64,000 nt of DNA, taken from positions 1-64,000 of the forward strand of contig JAFVAN010000028.1 of the NCBI GenBank assembly GCA_017480485.1. The letters are read 5' to 3'. Positions 34,201-41,720 of the stretch are shown here, piece after piece. The stretch comes from Ruminococcus sp. (lineage in GTDB: Bacteria; Bacillota_A; Clostridia; Oscillospirales; Ruminococcaceae). Made by a program: the position numbers and the translations under genes. The notes below the pieces were generated by a model. The model was not told the origin of the DNA and ran no database searches. It saw only the letters and a list, made by a program, of their open reading frames with translations. Position 1 is the first letter of the stretch. Each line of letters opens with the position of its first letter.

Positions 34201-34525
34201 TGATCCAGTCGGCGCACTCCTTAGCGATAGCCTTCTGTGTCATTTCATTGCGGAGCTTTATTTCAAATTCCGTACCGTATAGTCCCGACTCTCTGTCAAG
34301 TCGAGAAATATAAAACTCACGCTTTTCTTTCTTGGCAGATTCCTTTACAAAGGTGGGGGATGTAAATATAAAGCGAAGCTCATCTATACTATCAAGCTGT
34401 TTTTTCAGCTCCTTATATGCATACATAGAAAAGCAGGAGGCGGCTATTGTCAGCTTGCTCCCGGCCTTAATATTATCAATTAGTTCGTCTTTTAATAGTG
34501 TACTGATATTGTCTATGACTTTCAT
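31298..34525 (-). CDS. PLD-domain SNF2 helicase of a type III-like R-M operon
   Basis: A 1075-aa protein. Residues about 1-180 form a phospholipase-D-like domain (IAASCFSMYAYKELKKQL); the rest is an SNF2/DEAH helicase: Walker A ADSVGLGKTFTA (about 270), DEAH-type box VIDESHNF (about 365), motif III LSATPVNN and the C-terminal RecA domain with TDCISEGQNLQDCD and QRFGRIDRIGS (motifs V and VI). Such helicases lead operons with DUF4391, Mod and Res. The gene looks intact, but its partners DUF4391, Mod and Res are broken, so the system is probably non-functional. It is transcribed away from fic across a 400-bp A+T-rich spacer. Confidence 0.85.
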   Translation of the reverse strand: MKVIDNISTLLKDELIDNIKAGSKLTIAASCFSMYAYKELKKQLDSIDELRFIFTSPTFVKESAKKEKREFYISRLDRESGLYGTEFEIKLRNEMTQKAIAKECADWIKAKVKFRSNVSGDGMIGFVTVDNQTESSAYSPIVGFTTTDIGCDRGNNAYNMVQCLDTPFAQQYISLFNNLWNDKSKLEDVTETVIESISTAYNENAPEFIYFMTLYHVFSEFLEDISEDELPNEATGFKQSKIWDMLYDFQRDAVLAIINKLEKYNGCILADSVGLGKTFTALAVIKYYENRNKTVLVLCPKKLAENWNTYKDNYVNNPIASDRLNYDVLFHTDLSRDGGYSNGLDLERLNWGNYDLIVIDESHNFRNGIGTHSNTQENRYMRLMDKVIRAGVKTKVLMLSATPVNNRFTDLRNQLALAYEGCSETLSEKLNTQKSIEEIFRQAQRVFNEWSDYPKEQRNTDTLLRMLDFDFFELLDSVTIARSRKHIQKYYNSEKIGKFPERLKPISLTPSLTDLSDAINYNDIYNTLVELSLCIYLPSHYIFESKLSKYMDISDNFRQSNRELGIRRLMAINLLKRLESSVNSFSLTLQRIYNLITTTINAINAFEKNGTSDVDMYEISDDDLDIDDSNTDFTVGKKVKIDLADMDYRSWRDDLQKDKDSLELLILMIKDITPEHDTKLQALFELIAKKQNAPINAGNKKMIIFTAFSDTAEYLYENVSVYVKQKFGLDTAMITGSEDGRTTVKLKRANLNNVLTLFSPISKGRDVLMPGSTQEIDILIATDCISEGQNLQDCDYLVNYDIHWNPVRITQRFGRIDRIGSKNEVIQLVNFWPDMNLDDYLNLKSRVETRMKISVMTSTGDDDLINAEEKGDLEYRSSQLKKMMNEVVDMEDMNDGISIMDLGLNEYRLDLLEYVKTHKDIEKKPKGLHAVVPATDELGEGVIFVLKNVNDSVNIGNQNRIHPFYMVYIGIDGEVICDYLNPKKLLDDVRLLCRGKSEPIKDLCAVFNKETDDGRDMSQMSELLSMAIDSIIDTKAESDIDSLFGSGGTSALVSDISGLSDFELICFLVVKDGDK

Positions 34526-34926
34526 CTTATATCCTCCACAAATTCATGCTGAAAATATATAATAGTATTATTCTAATTTTACCACATTTTGCACAAATAG
34601 TCAATGATTTGCGAGCGGATTTTTCTTATTTTATACATAATTTGATATAAAACCACTTTCAAAATATTACGACTATTTGCAATCATTTTGAGCATATATC
34701 CAACAGATGATAAATCGCTGGTAGATAAGTTTTAGCAATGCTGGCTTAAAGATAATAATTGTAGATGTTACATACAATATGAGAAAAAGCTTTTCAGAGT
34801 ATTATCGCACTCGCTATTTTACTCCATACTCCGCTTTACCACATTTAAGAGGATTATCCCTTTCTCCTCTTGACTTTCCCCTTAAAACCTGCTATAATTT
34901 AAGGGAAAGCGCAGGTGAATAAGGGC
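34526..34926. other. A+T-rich divergent spacer, helicase and fic
   Basis: No gene. Very A+T-rich sequence that must hold the helicase promoter (minus strand), plus a clear fic promoter near its right end. Confidence 0.6.
34870..34898 (+). promoter_or_regulatory. Sigma-A promoter for fic
   Basis: TTGACT (34870-34875), 17-base spacer, TATAAT (34893-34898), 28 bp before the start. Confidence 0.85.
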
Positions 34927-35973
34927 ATGAGAACTTTCAACTATTCAGCGATCAAAGATCAGAAATGGGATTCGGAGATTTTGGGGCTTGTTGCGGCAAT
35001 TTACAAGTATGCCGGAAAGCAGGAGCTTTATCTTAAGCAAAAGCCGCATGAGCTGGAAAAGCTTGTGGAGATCGCAAAAATACAAAGCACCGAAGCGTCC
35101 AATGCTATCGAGGGGATTGTTACTACCAATACGCGCATACGGCAGCTGGTCGAGGAGAAGACCGCACCCCGGAACCGTGATGAGCAGGAGATCGCAGGCT
35201 ATCGTGATGTCCTGAACGTCATACACGAAAGCTTTGACGCTATCCCGATAACAAAAAATTATATCCTGCAGCTCCACAAGATGCTGTACAGCCATATGAA
35301 TAATCCTCTTGCGGGGCAGACTAAGACAGTGCAGAATTATATCAGTGCGACCTATCCCGACGGTCATACGGAGACTGTTTTTACTCCGCTTGCGCCTTTT
35401 GAAACGCCCGATGCACTTGAAAAGATATGCGAGGAATATTCCCGTGTCATCGGCAATTTTGAGGTCGAGCCACTTATCATCATTCCGATATTTATCCACG
35501 ATTTTTTGTGCATACACCCATTTAATGACGGCAACGGCAGAATGAGCAGGCTGCTCACCACGCTGCTTTTGTACCGAAGCGGTTTCAATGTCGGGAAGTA
35601 TATCTCCCTTGAAGCAAAGATCGCTAAAAACAAGGATCTGTATTACGATGCTCTTAGGCGTTCGCAGGACGGCTGGTATAAGGGCAGCGAAGATGTTGTT
35701 CCTTTCATCAAGTATCTGCTTGGGACGATCCTGGCGGCGTACAAGGATTTTGAGGACAGGTTCTCCATTGTCGAGGAAAAGCTGCCTGCTGTTGAAATCG
35801 TCAGAAAAGCGACCCTGACTAAGATCGGAAAGTTCACGAAACGGGATATTATCGAGCTTTGCCCGTCTTTGAGCCTTAGTTCCGTTGAAGGCTCGCTGCG
35901 CAAGCTTGTTCAAGCCGGAGAGATCAAAAGAGAGGGCGCTGGCAAGGGGACGTTTTATTATCGGGTGAAATGA
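34927..35973 (+). CDS. Fic family AMP-transferase with N-terminal inhibitory helix
   Basis: A 348-aa Fic/DOC protein. The catalytic motif HPFNDGNGR is at residues 197-205, complete with the essential His. An N-terminal inhibitory motif (S/T)xxxE(G/N) is present as SNAIEG, S58-E62-G63, so the enzyme is of the auto-inhibited class II kind. A C-terminal winged-helix part (TLTKIGKFTKRDIIEL, SLSSVEGSLRKLVQAGEI) probably binds DNA or regulates. Fic proteins transfer AMP to target hydroxyls. It is an island gene; Fic genes often travel with restriction systems. Start ATG 34927 has AGGTG 11 nt upstream; a GTG at 34915 is also in frame. A strong promoter precedes it and a hairpin follows. Confidence 0.9.
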   Translation: MRTFNYSAIKDQKWDSEILGLVAAIYKYAGKQELYLKQKPHELEKLVEIAKIQSTEASNAIEGIVTTNTRIRQLVEEKTAPRNRDEQEIAGYRDVLNVIHESFDAIPITKNYILQLHKMLYSHMNNPLAGQTKTVQNYISATYPDGHTETVFTPLAPFETPDALEKICEEYSRVIGNFEVEPLIIIPIFIHDFLCIHPFNDGNGRMSRLLTTLLLYRSGFNVGKYISLEAKIAKNKDLYYDALRRSQDGWYKGSEDVVPFIKYLLGTILAAYKDFEDRFSIVEEKLPAVEIVRKATLTKIGKFTKRDIIELCPSLSLSSVEGSLRKLVQAGEIKREGAGKGTFYYRVK

Positions 35974-36058
35974 TAACAAGTGACTATCATACACCATTCA
36001 AATCGAACTGTCGCATTTTTTGCAACAGTTGAGCTATCCAGTTATTGCAGACAAAACC

Positions 36059-36090
36059 GCCCCCTGCTGTCAAACTTGGCAGCAGGGGGC
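36059..36090 (+). terminator. Terminator-like hairpin after fic
   Basis: GCCCCCTGCTG (36059-36069) pairs perfectly with CAGCAGGGGGC (36080-36090). The following T-run is weak, so termination is likely but not certain. Confidence 0.6.
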
Positions 36091-36200
36091 ATAATCTTTG
36101 TTCACTTACTTGATGATAATTATTGCCATAGGGCATCGGCAGTTCTGCCACGCAGGTTTTAACTGTCCGATAAATCGTACGCAAGTTCGGGTCATTTTTA

Positions 36201-36220
36201 ATGGTAAATCGGTGGTAAAG
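36201..36220. repeat. Paired GGTAAA motif, right island end
   Basis: Shares 16 of 20 bases with 9661-9680 in the same orientation, about 58 bp inside the right att repeat. Confidence 0.55.
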
Positions 36221-36273
36221 TCCTATTTGAAACGCCTTGAAGCCCCGTAAATACGGCGTTTGAGAAGATTAAC

Positions 36274-36312
36274 TCAAATGTTCCCGTGGCAGACGAATAG
36301 TATCTTTACCAT
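36274..36312 (-). pseudogene. Orphan 5' stub of the LMW-PTP gene
   Basis: The right att copy carries the phosphatase start codon and ribosome site. Read on the minus strand it encodes MVKILFVCHGNI and then meets a TGA in island DNA. The native promoter region should lie to the right (36331 on), so the original promoter now drives a 12-codon stub. Confidence 0.85.
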
Positions 36313-36330
36313 TCTGTTTTCTCCCTTCAA
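36278..36330. repeat. Island attachment repeat, right copy
   Basis: 53-bp perfect direct repeat of 9499-9551, marking the right junction of the island. Confidence 0.93.
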
Positions 36331-36346
36331 CCCTCAAAGAACACAT

Positions 36347-36898
36347 CTATTTGCCGGCCGAGAACAGGTCATAGAGCTCTTCATATGTCAAGGTGCGCTC
36401 AAGATGATCACGGCGATGATACTCGATATTCCCTTGATTAAGATGGAATTGCCCTTCGCCTTTGTTTCCTCGATGCTGCTTGTCGGAATAGCCGGGGCAG
36501 TCCAGGATCTCGTCGGACCGCATCTTGAATATCTCTATCCTGTCAGCGAAGAACAGACCGTAATATAATACGTCAAACTCTGTACGCTTTACCTGCTGGA
36601 TATTGCAGTCAAAGCTCCCCGACTCATAAGAATTCATAGCTCGATTTGCCAGATTGGCTTTATAGCACTGCTCGATCACATTTTCCTCGCGAATTTTCGC
36701 TCCGTTTCTCTTCTTAACAGTAGAAAATTTAATTTCGATACGCTCGTTAGTGGTCCTTGCTCTTTTGTCAAAAGCCAGTGATCCGGATTCGTCAAGATCA
36801 TAAAGCCGCTTTATCATTATTTCAGCCACAGTGCCAAAACGCCGTGTCCTTAATGCAAAAATACCATCTCTGAATTCGTTAAGGTCTCTCTGTTCCAT
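36347..36898 (-). CDS. Probable PD-(D/E)XK nuclease-like protein
   Basis: I do not recognise this 183-aa protein with certainty. It contains an E-x-K motif, ERIEIKFSTVKKRNG (about 53-67), in a strand context like restriction-endonuclease folds. Aromatic strand segments FDVLYYGLFFADRIEIFKM follow, and then a basic region with HRGNKGEGQFHLNQ and LTYEELYDLF at the end. It could be a type II restriction-like enzyme or a nuclease relic. Its G+C is lower than the adjoining core genes, suggesting transfer. It lies outside the 53-bp repeat, between the island and cotH, so it may be left from an earlier insertion at the same att site. GGGAG precedes the ATG. Confidence 0.55.
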   Translation of the reverse strand: MEQRDLNEFRDGIFALRTRRFGTVAEIMIKRLYDLDESGSLAFDKRARTTNERIEIKFSTVKKRNGAKIREENVIEQCYKANLANRAMNSYESGSFDCNIQQVKRTEFDVLYYGLFFADRIEIFKMRSDEILDCPGYSDKQHRGNKGEGQFHLNQGNIEYHRRDHLERTLTYEELYDLFSAGK

Positions 36899-36954
36899 AT
36901 GTACACTCCCTTATTTTTGACAGGTGATGGCTGATGATGCAGCTCCTTCTCTGT

Positions 36955-39033
36955 TTACTCAAATACTGCCTTTAGGTTCACATCCGCACCCATCTTGAAG
37001 CTGATGGTCTCGGCGGTGGGGTCGGGGAGCTCTATGCCCTCGGCCTCCCAGCCCTTAAAGGTGCTGCCGTCCTTGGCCTCGGCCCTCAGGGTCACCTCGC
37101 AGATCTCGGGATAAATGCCCTCAAAGCCGTTCCAAAGGGGCGACTTCGAGTTGTTGATCTTCACCTCTCCCTTGTCCCTGTTCTCTATATCCAGAGTGAG
37201 GATATGCTTCTCGCCGACGCCCACCGTAGAGGGCACGGTGTAGGCAAAAAAGTCGTAGCGCCCGCCCAGAAAGCTTTTGAGCTCCCCTATCTTCTGCTGG
37301 GTGTAGCCCTCGCCCAGCACATACTGGGGGCCAAAGCGACCGTAGGTGTCGGGCACCAGCTTCTTGTAATACAGACCCATGGCGTCCGCCGCGTCGCGGG
37401 CGCGTTCCTTCTCAAAGTTCACATTCCGCAGGTCGAAGATTGCCGTTGTGAACATTTCAAGAAACTCCTCGTTCTCGCAGAGAGAGGCGAAGGCCTTGGC
37501 GGGGGTGCCGTCCTTGGCGCCCGTGCCCTTTATGGCCGAGGAGACATTGGCCTCCTTATAGCCGTCACCGCCCCGATAGATGCCCGTTGAATAGTCCACG
37601 TCGTAGACCGCCATGCGCCAGCGGCCATCCCCCTCGGGCACGCCCTCCACGGGGTTCCTTGTCCGCCACATCCGCCAGTTGTTGTCCTTGAAAATACTGT
37701 CCTCGTTGAAGATATAGAGATTGAAGGCGCAGTAGTCCGCGAAGCTCTGCATATCCATGAGCTCGCAGGCCTGCTTGTAGTTCTCGGGGTCCGACATATC
37801 GTTCTCTGTGATAAAGCTTATCATGTCGGTGTAGAGGTCAAGGTCGCCCTCCAGTCCCTCTTCAAGCTCGCCCCGCTTTATCAACACCACGTTCTCCTTT
37901 TCGATCTCGTAGTTGTTCCGGAAGTAGTTGTCGCTGTAGTCCTCGGTGATGGTGTACATCCCCCAATACTCGCCGTTTATAAAGGCCACGCAGGGTGTGG
38001 ACTGAAGGGTCTCAAAGTCCCTGTCCCAGACGAGGCTCTGCAGCAGGGGGTCGCGTATCTTTGCAAAGTTGCAGTCGTTGCCGCCGTTGCGCAGCACGAA
38101 GGACTTGTACTTGTCCACATTGCCCTTCCCGTCCGAGCGCTCGTTATCGGGGATGACCTCAAACTTCACGTTCTTTTTGCCGTACTCCTCACGGGCGGTG
38201 AGGCGCAGGCTCTTCTGCATCTCGTTTCTCGAGGCGGCGCCCATTATGCGCACGCCCATATCCTGTGCAAAGGCAATGCTGCCGTCGGCGCAGATATACT
38301 CCACCGAGGCCTCACGCTCCCACTCGCGGCCCCGCTGGGTGTAGTTGGCCTCGTGCTGCCAGCCGTCGAGGCTTGCGTTCTTTTTATCCTCCTTCAGCCA
38401 GTCGTCGTGGGCCTTGCCGAGGGTGTATATTCCCGTGTCGTAGTCAAAGAGAGAGTCCTCGTCGATAGCGATGGAGATGATGGGAACATCCAGATAGTCG
38501 GCCTCCCGGTCGATGTTAACGAAGTAGCTTCCCGTCAGGACGTCGCCGCGCTTGGTGCCGTCCTTAAAGGCTGCGGCGCGTATGACCGTGCCCTTGGGCA
38601 GCCTGTAGGAGGGGACATAGTCTCCCCCTGCGCTGACGCTTCTGTGAGAGGCCAGCACGTTCTCCTCCCAGGAGCGGTCGGAGATATGGATGGGGTCGGA
38701 ATATTTGAGCGAAGCGGGGGTGGGCTCGCTGCCGTCGGTGGTATAGTAGATCTCGGCAGCGGGGTCGGAGGCTGTGAGAGACAGCTCGAACTCCCTGTCA
38801 TAGAAGCCGCTCTGTACGTCGGCGCTGACGGTAAGGCTGCCTGCCTCCAGCTCCGTGAACTCCACGGGGGCGGTGTCGCCTTCGCTGTTATCGGGACTGT
38901 CGGTATCTGCGGTGCTCTCGGTGCTTTCCGCAGAGGACTGCTCTCCCGAGCTGTCGCTGCTGCTGCAGCCCGCGAAGACATTCGCGCAAAGCAGTGCGGC
39001 CACCGCCGCCGCAAGGAACCGTGTATTTTTCAT
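36955..39033 (-). CDS. CotH-domain lipoprotein
   Basis: A 692-aa secreted lipoprotein. The N-terminal signal (KNTRFLAAAVAALLCANVFAGC) has lipobox VFAGC; a Ser/Glu/Asp-rich linker follows. Residues about 75-150 resemble the chitobiase/Fn3-associated module (YTTDGSEPTPASLKYSD). The central part is a CotH kinase-like domain: RNGGNDCNFAKIRDPLLQSL, INGEYWGMYTITEDYSDNYF, and VYDVDYSTGIYRGGDGY with the D-x-D. CotH in Bacillus is an atypical protein kinase of spore coats; in Ruminococcus CotH modules also occur in surface and cellulosomal proteins, so a cell-surface role is more likely here. ATG 39033 has GGAGGTG upstream. A C-terminal beta-rich repeat (LTLDIENRDKGEVKINN, KGWEAEG) ends the protein. 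Confidence 0.85.
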   Translation of the reverse strand: MKNTRFLAAAVAALLCANVFAGCSSSDSSGEQSSAESTESTADTDSPDNSEGDTAPVEFTELEAGSLTVSADVQSGFYDREFELSLTASDPAAEIYYTTDGSEPTPASLKYSDPIHISDRSWEENVLASHRSVSAGGDYVPSYRLPKGTVIRAAAFKDGTKRGDVLTGSYFVNIDREADYLDVPIISIAIDEDSLFDYDTGIYTLGKAHDDWLKEDKKNASLDGWQHEANYTQRGREWEREASVEYICADGSIAFAQDMGVRIMGAASRNEMQKSLRLTAREEYGKKNVKFEVIPDNERSDGKGNVDKYKSFVLRNGGNDCNFAKIRDPLLQSLVWDRDFETLQSTPCVAFINGEYWGMYTITEDYSDNYFRNNYEIEKENVVLIKRGELEEGLEGDLDLYTDMISFITENDMSDPENYKQACELMDMQSFADYCAFNLYIFNEDSIFKDNNWRMWRTRNPVEGVPEGDGRWRMAVYDVDYSTGIYRGGDGYKEANVSSAIKGTGAKDGTPAKAFASLCENEEFLEMFTTAIFDLRNVNFEKERARDAADAMGLYYKKLVPDTYGRFGPQYVLGEGYTQQKIGELKSFLGGRYDFFAYTVPSTVGVGEKHILTLDIENRDKGEVKINNSKSPLWNGFEGIYPEICEVTLRAEAKDGSTFKGWEAEGIELPDPTAETISFKMGADVNLKAVFE

Positions 39034-39410
39034 ATCGCACCTCCGTAATATAGCTGGATGTATTTGGTACATTATAGCATAATTTATAAGAAATGTAAAG
39101 CTCTTTTTTAATTCCCCCACCTCTTTTAATCCCCCCACCAAGGCCTCACCTGTGCTCCTGCCATAAGTCTCAGCGCCTCCCCGGAGGGGAGGTGGGTGCC
39201 CTTGTGGATGAGGCGGCGGTGCAGCCATTCGGAGGGCTTCGTGCGGGAGCTTTCCCGCTAGCTGCTGATTCGCGAGGGAGCACTCCCACATTACATGCGA
39301 GTGCTCACGTGACTTGCCCCGTCGGGGCACCGACCGGGCTTGTACGGGATTTGTTCGCCACCGGTGGGCCGGTGCATACGCCCAATAAGGACCCCCGCCG
39401 AACCGACCGA

Positions 39411-39440
39411 AGCCTGACTAATAAAAAGTCAGGCTTTTTT
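39411..39440 (+). terminator. Intrinsic terminator
   Basis: AGCCTGAC (39411-39418) pairs with GTCAGGCT (39428-39435), followed by TTTTT. It points rightwards although no plus-strand gene precedes it, which hints at an unannotated transcript in the spacer. Confidence 0.75.
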
Positions 39441-39491
39441 GTGATAGATGAAGCTTGATTTCTGTTAAGTAGATCTTGCTCTCTCCCGCAC

Positions 39492-39520
39492 TTGAATTGC
39501 GCGGCGGTTTATGGTATAAT
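39492..39520 (+). promoter_or_regulatory. Sigma-A promoter of the LytTR/GHKL operon
   Basis: TTGAAT (39492-39497), 17-base spacer, TATAAT (39515-39520), 56 bp before the regulator start. Confidence 0.8.
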
Positions 39521-39576
39521 TATCCCAAAGCCGTTGAGAGCTTTTAATTAGTTTACATAGTGTCAAAGGAGTCGAT

Positions 39577-40305
39577 ATGCTCAGGATCGGTGTTTGTGAC
39601 GATGACAAGGCCTTTCTCGGCCGCTTTGGGAAGGCTGTGACCGGGGCTTTGGAGCGCAGGGGGCTGACGGCGGATATCAGCTGCTTTTCTGACAGCGCCA
39701 TGCTGCTGGAGATACACAGGGCGGAGCCCTTCGGGGCCGTGTTTCTTGATATCGATATGCCGACCGTAAACGGCTTTGCGGCGGCAAGGGCCATAGCTGA
39801 GGCGGCGCCCGATTGCTGCATTATTTTTGTGACCTGCCATAACGAGCTGGTATATGACAGCTTCGATTTCCGGCCGCTGAATTTTATTGTCAAGCAGGAG
39901 CAGACCCTTATGCTGCCGAAGCTTGAAAGGGTCGTGGACCAGCTTTGCTCTGTACTCTCTGACAACGAGCGCATAGTGCTGGAGGACAGGGAGCAGGGAA
40001 GGTTCTCGGTAAGGCTTTCGGATATTGTTTACATTGAGAGCGCCGATCACGATGTGCTGTTTCACACCCGGGACACCGCCAGCCCTGTCAGGGCTCGGGG
40101 CAAGTTATCCGCCTTCGAGGAGGAGTATTCCTCCAGGGGCTTTGTGCGGGTCCACAAGAAATATCTTGTGAATTTAAGGGCTGTGTTCAATATCGAGCTG
40201 ACGCAGGAGCGCGTGCTTCTAAAAACGGGCGGCAGCCTGCCGATGGGGCGGCACTACAAGGCCGAGACCGACAGGCGCCTGACGGAGTTTTTAAGAAAGG
40301 GTTAG
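39577..40305 (+). CDS. LytTR-family response regulator (AgrA-like)
   Basis: A 242-aa response regulator. The receiver domain (about 1-120) has the acidic CDDD pocket and the phospho-acceptor D58 in VFLDIDMPTVNG; VTCHNELVYDSF holds the T switch position. The C-terminal LytTR DNA-binding domain (about 135-240) includes DIVYIESADHDVLFH and GFVRVHKKYLVN. Such regulators control peptide-responsive genes and bacteriocin or exporter operons in Firmicutes. It is first in an operon with its kinase (3 bp later) and an ABC exporter, so it probably controls that exporter. No agrD-like peptide gene was seen beside it. Confidence 0.9.
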   Translation: MLRIGVCDDDKAFLGRFGKAVTGALERRGLTADISCFSDSAMLLEIHRAEPFGAVFLDIDMPTVNGFAAARAIAEAAPDCCIIFVTCHNELVYDSFDFRPLNFIVKQEQTLMLPKLERVVDQLCSVLSDNERIVLEDREQGRFSVRLSDIVYIESADHDVLFHTRDTASPVRARGKLSAFEEEYSSRGFVRVHKKYLVNLRAVFNIELTQERVLLKTGGSLPMGRHYKAETDRRLTEFLRKG

Positions 40306-40307
40306 AA

Positions 40308-41633
40308 ATGTATCCCGATCTTTACTATTATCTGATAATCGTTTTTCAGGCGCTGCTTTGCGCCTTCTACATCGGGTCGCTGAGGACCCTCAGCCACGCC
40401 GCAGGCAGGGAGCTTATCTGCATTCTTATAGGCGGGCTGCTGTCTGTAGGCATAATAGCTGCCGAGCTGCTGACGGGGGTAATAGGCTTTGCGACCCTCA
40501 TCTGTCCAGCGGTGATGCTTGTTTTTTCCGTGACGAGCAAGGGCGGCGTCTGGGCTAAGCTGCTTTCAAGTGCTGCGCCTCTCGGAGCAGGGACGGCGAT
40601 ATGCTATCATATTATAGAGCACGTCTACTTTGACAAGGGCTTGCTCTTTCATATGAAGTTCATACATGAGCCTGAGCTGTTTTCGGGCTGCGCGGTGATC
40701 TATGAGCTTTTGTTTGTCTGCTTTATGATACTCTCGGGGCTGATCGTCAACAGGAAAAGCATAGGCATATACAATATGCGGACACTGCTTGCGCTGACGC
40801 TGTCCTCCTCTGCCGCCGACTGTTTGCTGTTTTATTATTCCGTCAATGAGGTCTCGCATATTTACCTGCTGCCCCTGCACTGCTTCTTCGGGGTGCTCAC
40901 CGCGGCGCTGTGTCTGCACGTTTACAATATGTCCCTGCAGCAGAGCATACAGGGCAGGCTCGAAAACGAGCTGCGGCTCTCCAGGCTGAGCGAGCACTAC
41001 AGCCGCCAGTATATCGAGAGCATAAAGCAGCAGTACAGCTCTGTCAGAAAAATGAAGCACGATATGCAAAACAGCTTCCTGACCCTTACGGAGCTGCTGC
41101 GGGACGGAGAGTACGAAAGAGCCTACCGCTTTGCAAAGGAGAACTCCGATGAGCTGGAGGCCCTGCAGACCTTTGCCGACACGGAAAACAGCGCTGCAAA
41201 TGCCGTGATAAACTCAAAGCTTTCCTATGCGGCGGGGCTGGGCATCAGCACCCGGTGCCTATCGGTCAGCGATATATCCGGGATAAGCGACGGCGAGCTC
41301 TGCAGCCTGCTGGGCAATGCCCTCGATAACGCCATAACCGCCTGCGCCGCCCTGCCTGAGGACGCGGAAAGGGAGATAGACCTTGACATAAGCTGTGAAA
41401 ACGAAAGGTATTATACGATACTGGTCCGGAACACCGTTAGCGGCCCGGTGCTCCTGCGGGACCCCTCCCTTGGCACCACCAAAGAGGATAAGTCCGCCCA
41501 CGGCTTAGGGACAAAAATAATCCGGGACATCGCCCGGAGCCGAGGAGGCCGGGCGGACTTCTACGAGGAGGACGGAATGTTCTGCTGCCGCATAGCGCTG
41601 ATAGCCGACAAGGCTGCGGCTTGCGACAAATAA
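40308..41633 (+). CDS. GHKL sensor histidine kinase (AgrC-like)
   Basis: A 441-aa membrane kinase with about six N-terminal transmembrane helices (residues 5-205), a coiled segment, then the phospho-acceptor H251 in VRKMKHDMQNSF and a GHKL ATPase: N box GNALDNAITACAAL near 340 and a G-box GLGTKII near 403. It fits the AgrC/ComD class that senses peptides or membrane stress. The start ATG 40308 lies 3 bp past the response-regulator stop. Partner of the LytTR regulator. Confidence 0.9.
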   Translation: MYPDLYYYLIIVFQALLCAFYIGSLRTLSHAAGRELICILIGGLLSVGIIAAELLTGVIGFATLICPAVMLVFSVTSKGGVWAKLLSSAAPLGAGTAICYHIIEHVYFDKGLLFHMKFIHEPELFSGCAVIYELLFVCFMILSGLIVNRKSIGIYNMRTLLALTLSSSAADCLLFYYSVNEVSHIYLLPLHCFFGVLTAALCLHVYNMSLQQSIQGRLENELRLSRLSEHYSRQYIESIKQQYSSVRKMKHDMQNSFLTLTELLRDGEYERAYRFAKENSDELEALQTFADTENSAANAVINSKLSYAAGLGISTRCLSVSDISGISDGELCSLLGNALDNAITACAALPEDAEREIDLDISCENERYYTILVRNTVSGPVLLRDPSLGTTKEDKSAHGLGTKIIRDIARSRGGRADFYEEDGMFCCRIALIADKAAACDK

Positions 41634-41720
41634 CTGCACCTTGCGCAGAAAAGCTTGACTGCCTGCTCCAACAGCATTATAATGTTGGCACAGTCCTGCT
41701 TTGAGCGGAGGTGTATTTTT

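Larger units (their letters stand above)
39034..39576. other. Spacer between cotH and the two-component genes
   Basis: No gene supported. Contains the cotH promoter region on the left (minus strand), a G+C-rich middle (about 39180-39400) with several short inverted repeats and no coding signal, then a good terminator (39411-39440) and the promoter of the downstream operon. The middle plus terminator could be a small RNA, but I cannot name a family. Confidence 0.5.

Noticed and set aside
9499..36330. Complete conjugative element
   Set aside because: No relaxase, coupling protein or type IV secretion genes; only an integrase remnant.
39192..39458. 88-aa frame in the cotH spacer
   Set aside because: Runs through a terminator hairpin; composition unlike a gene.
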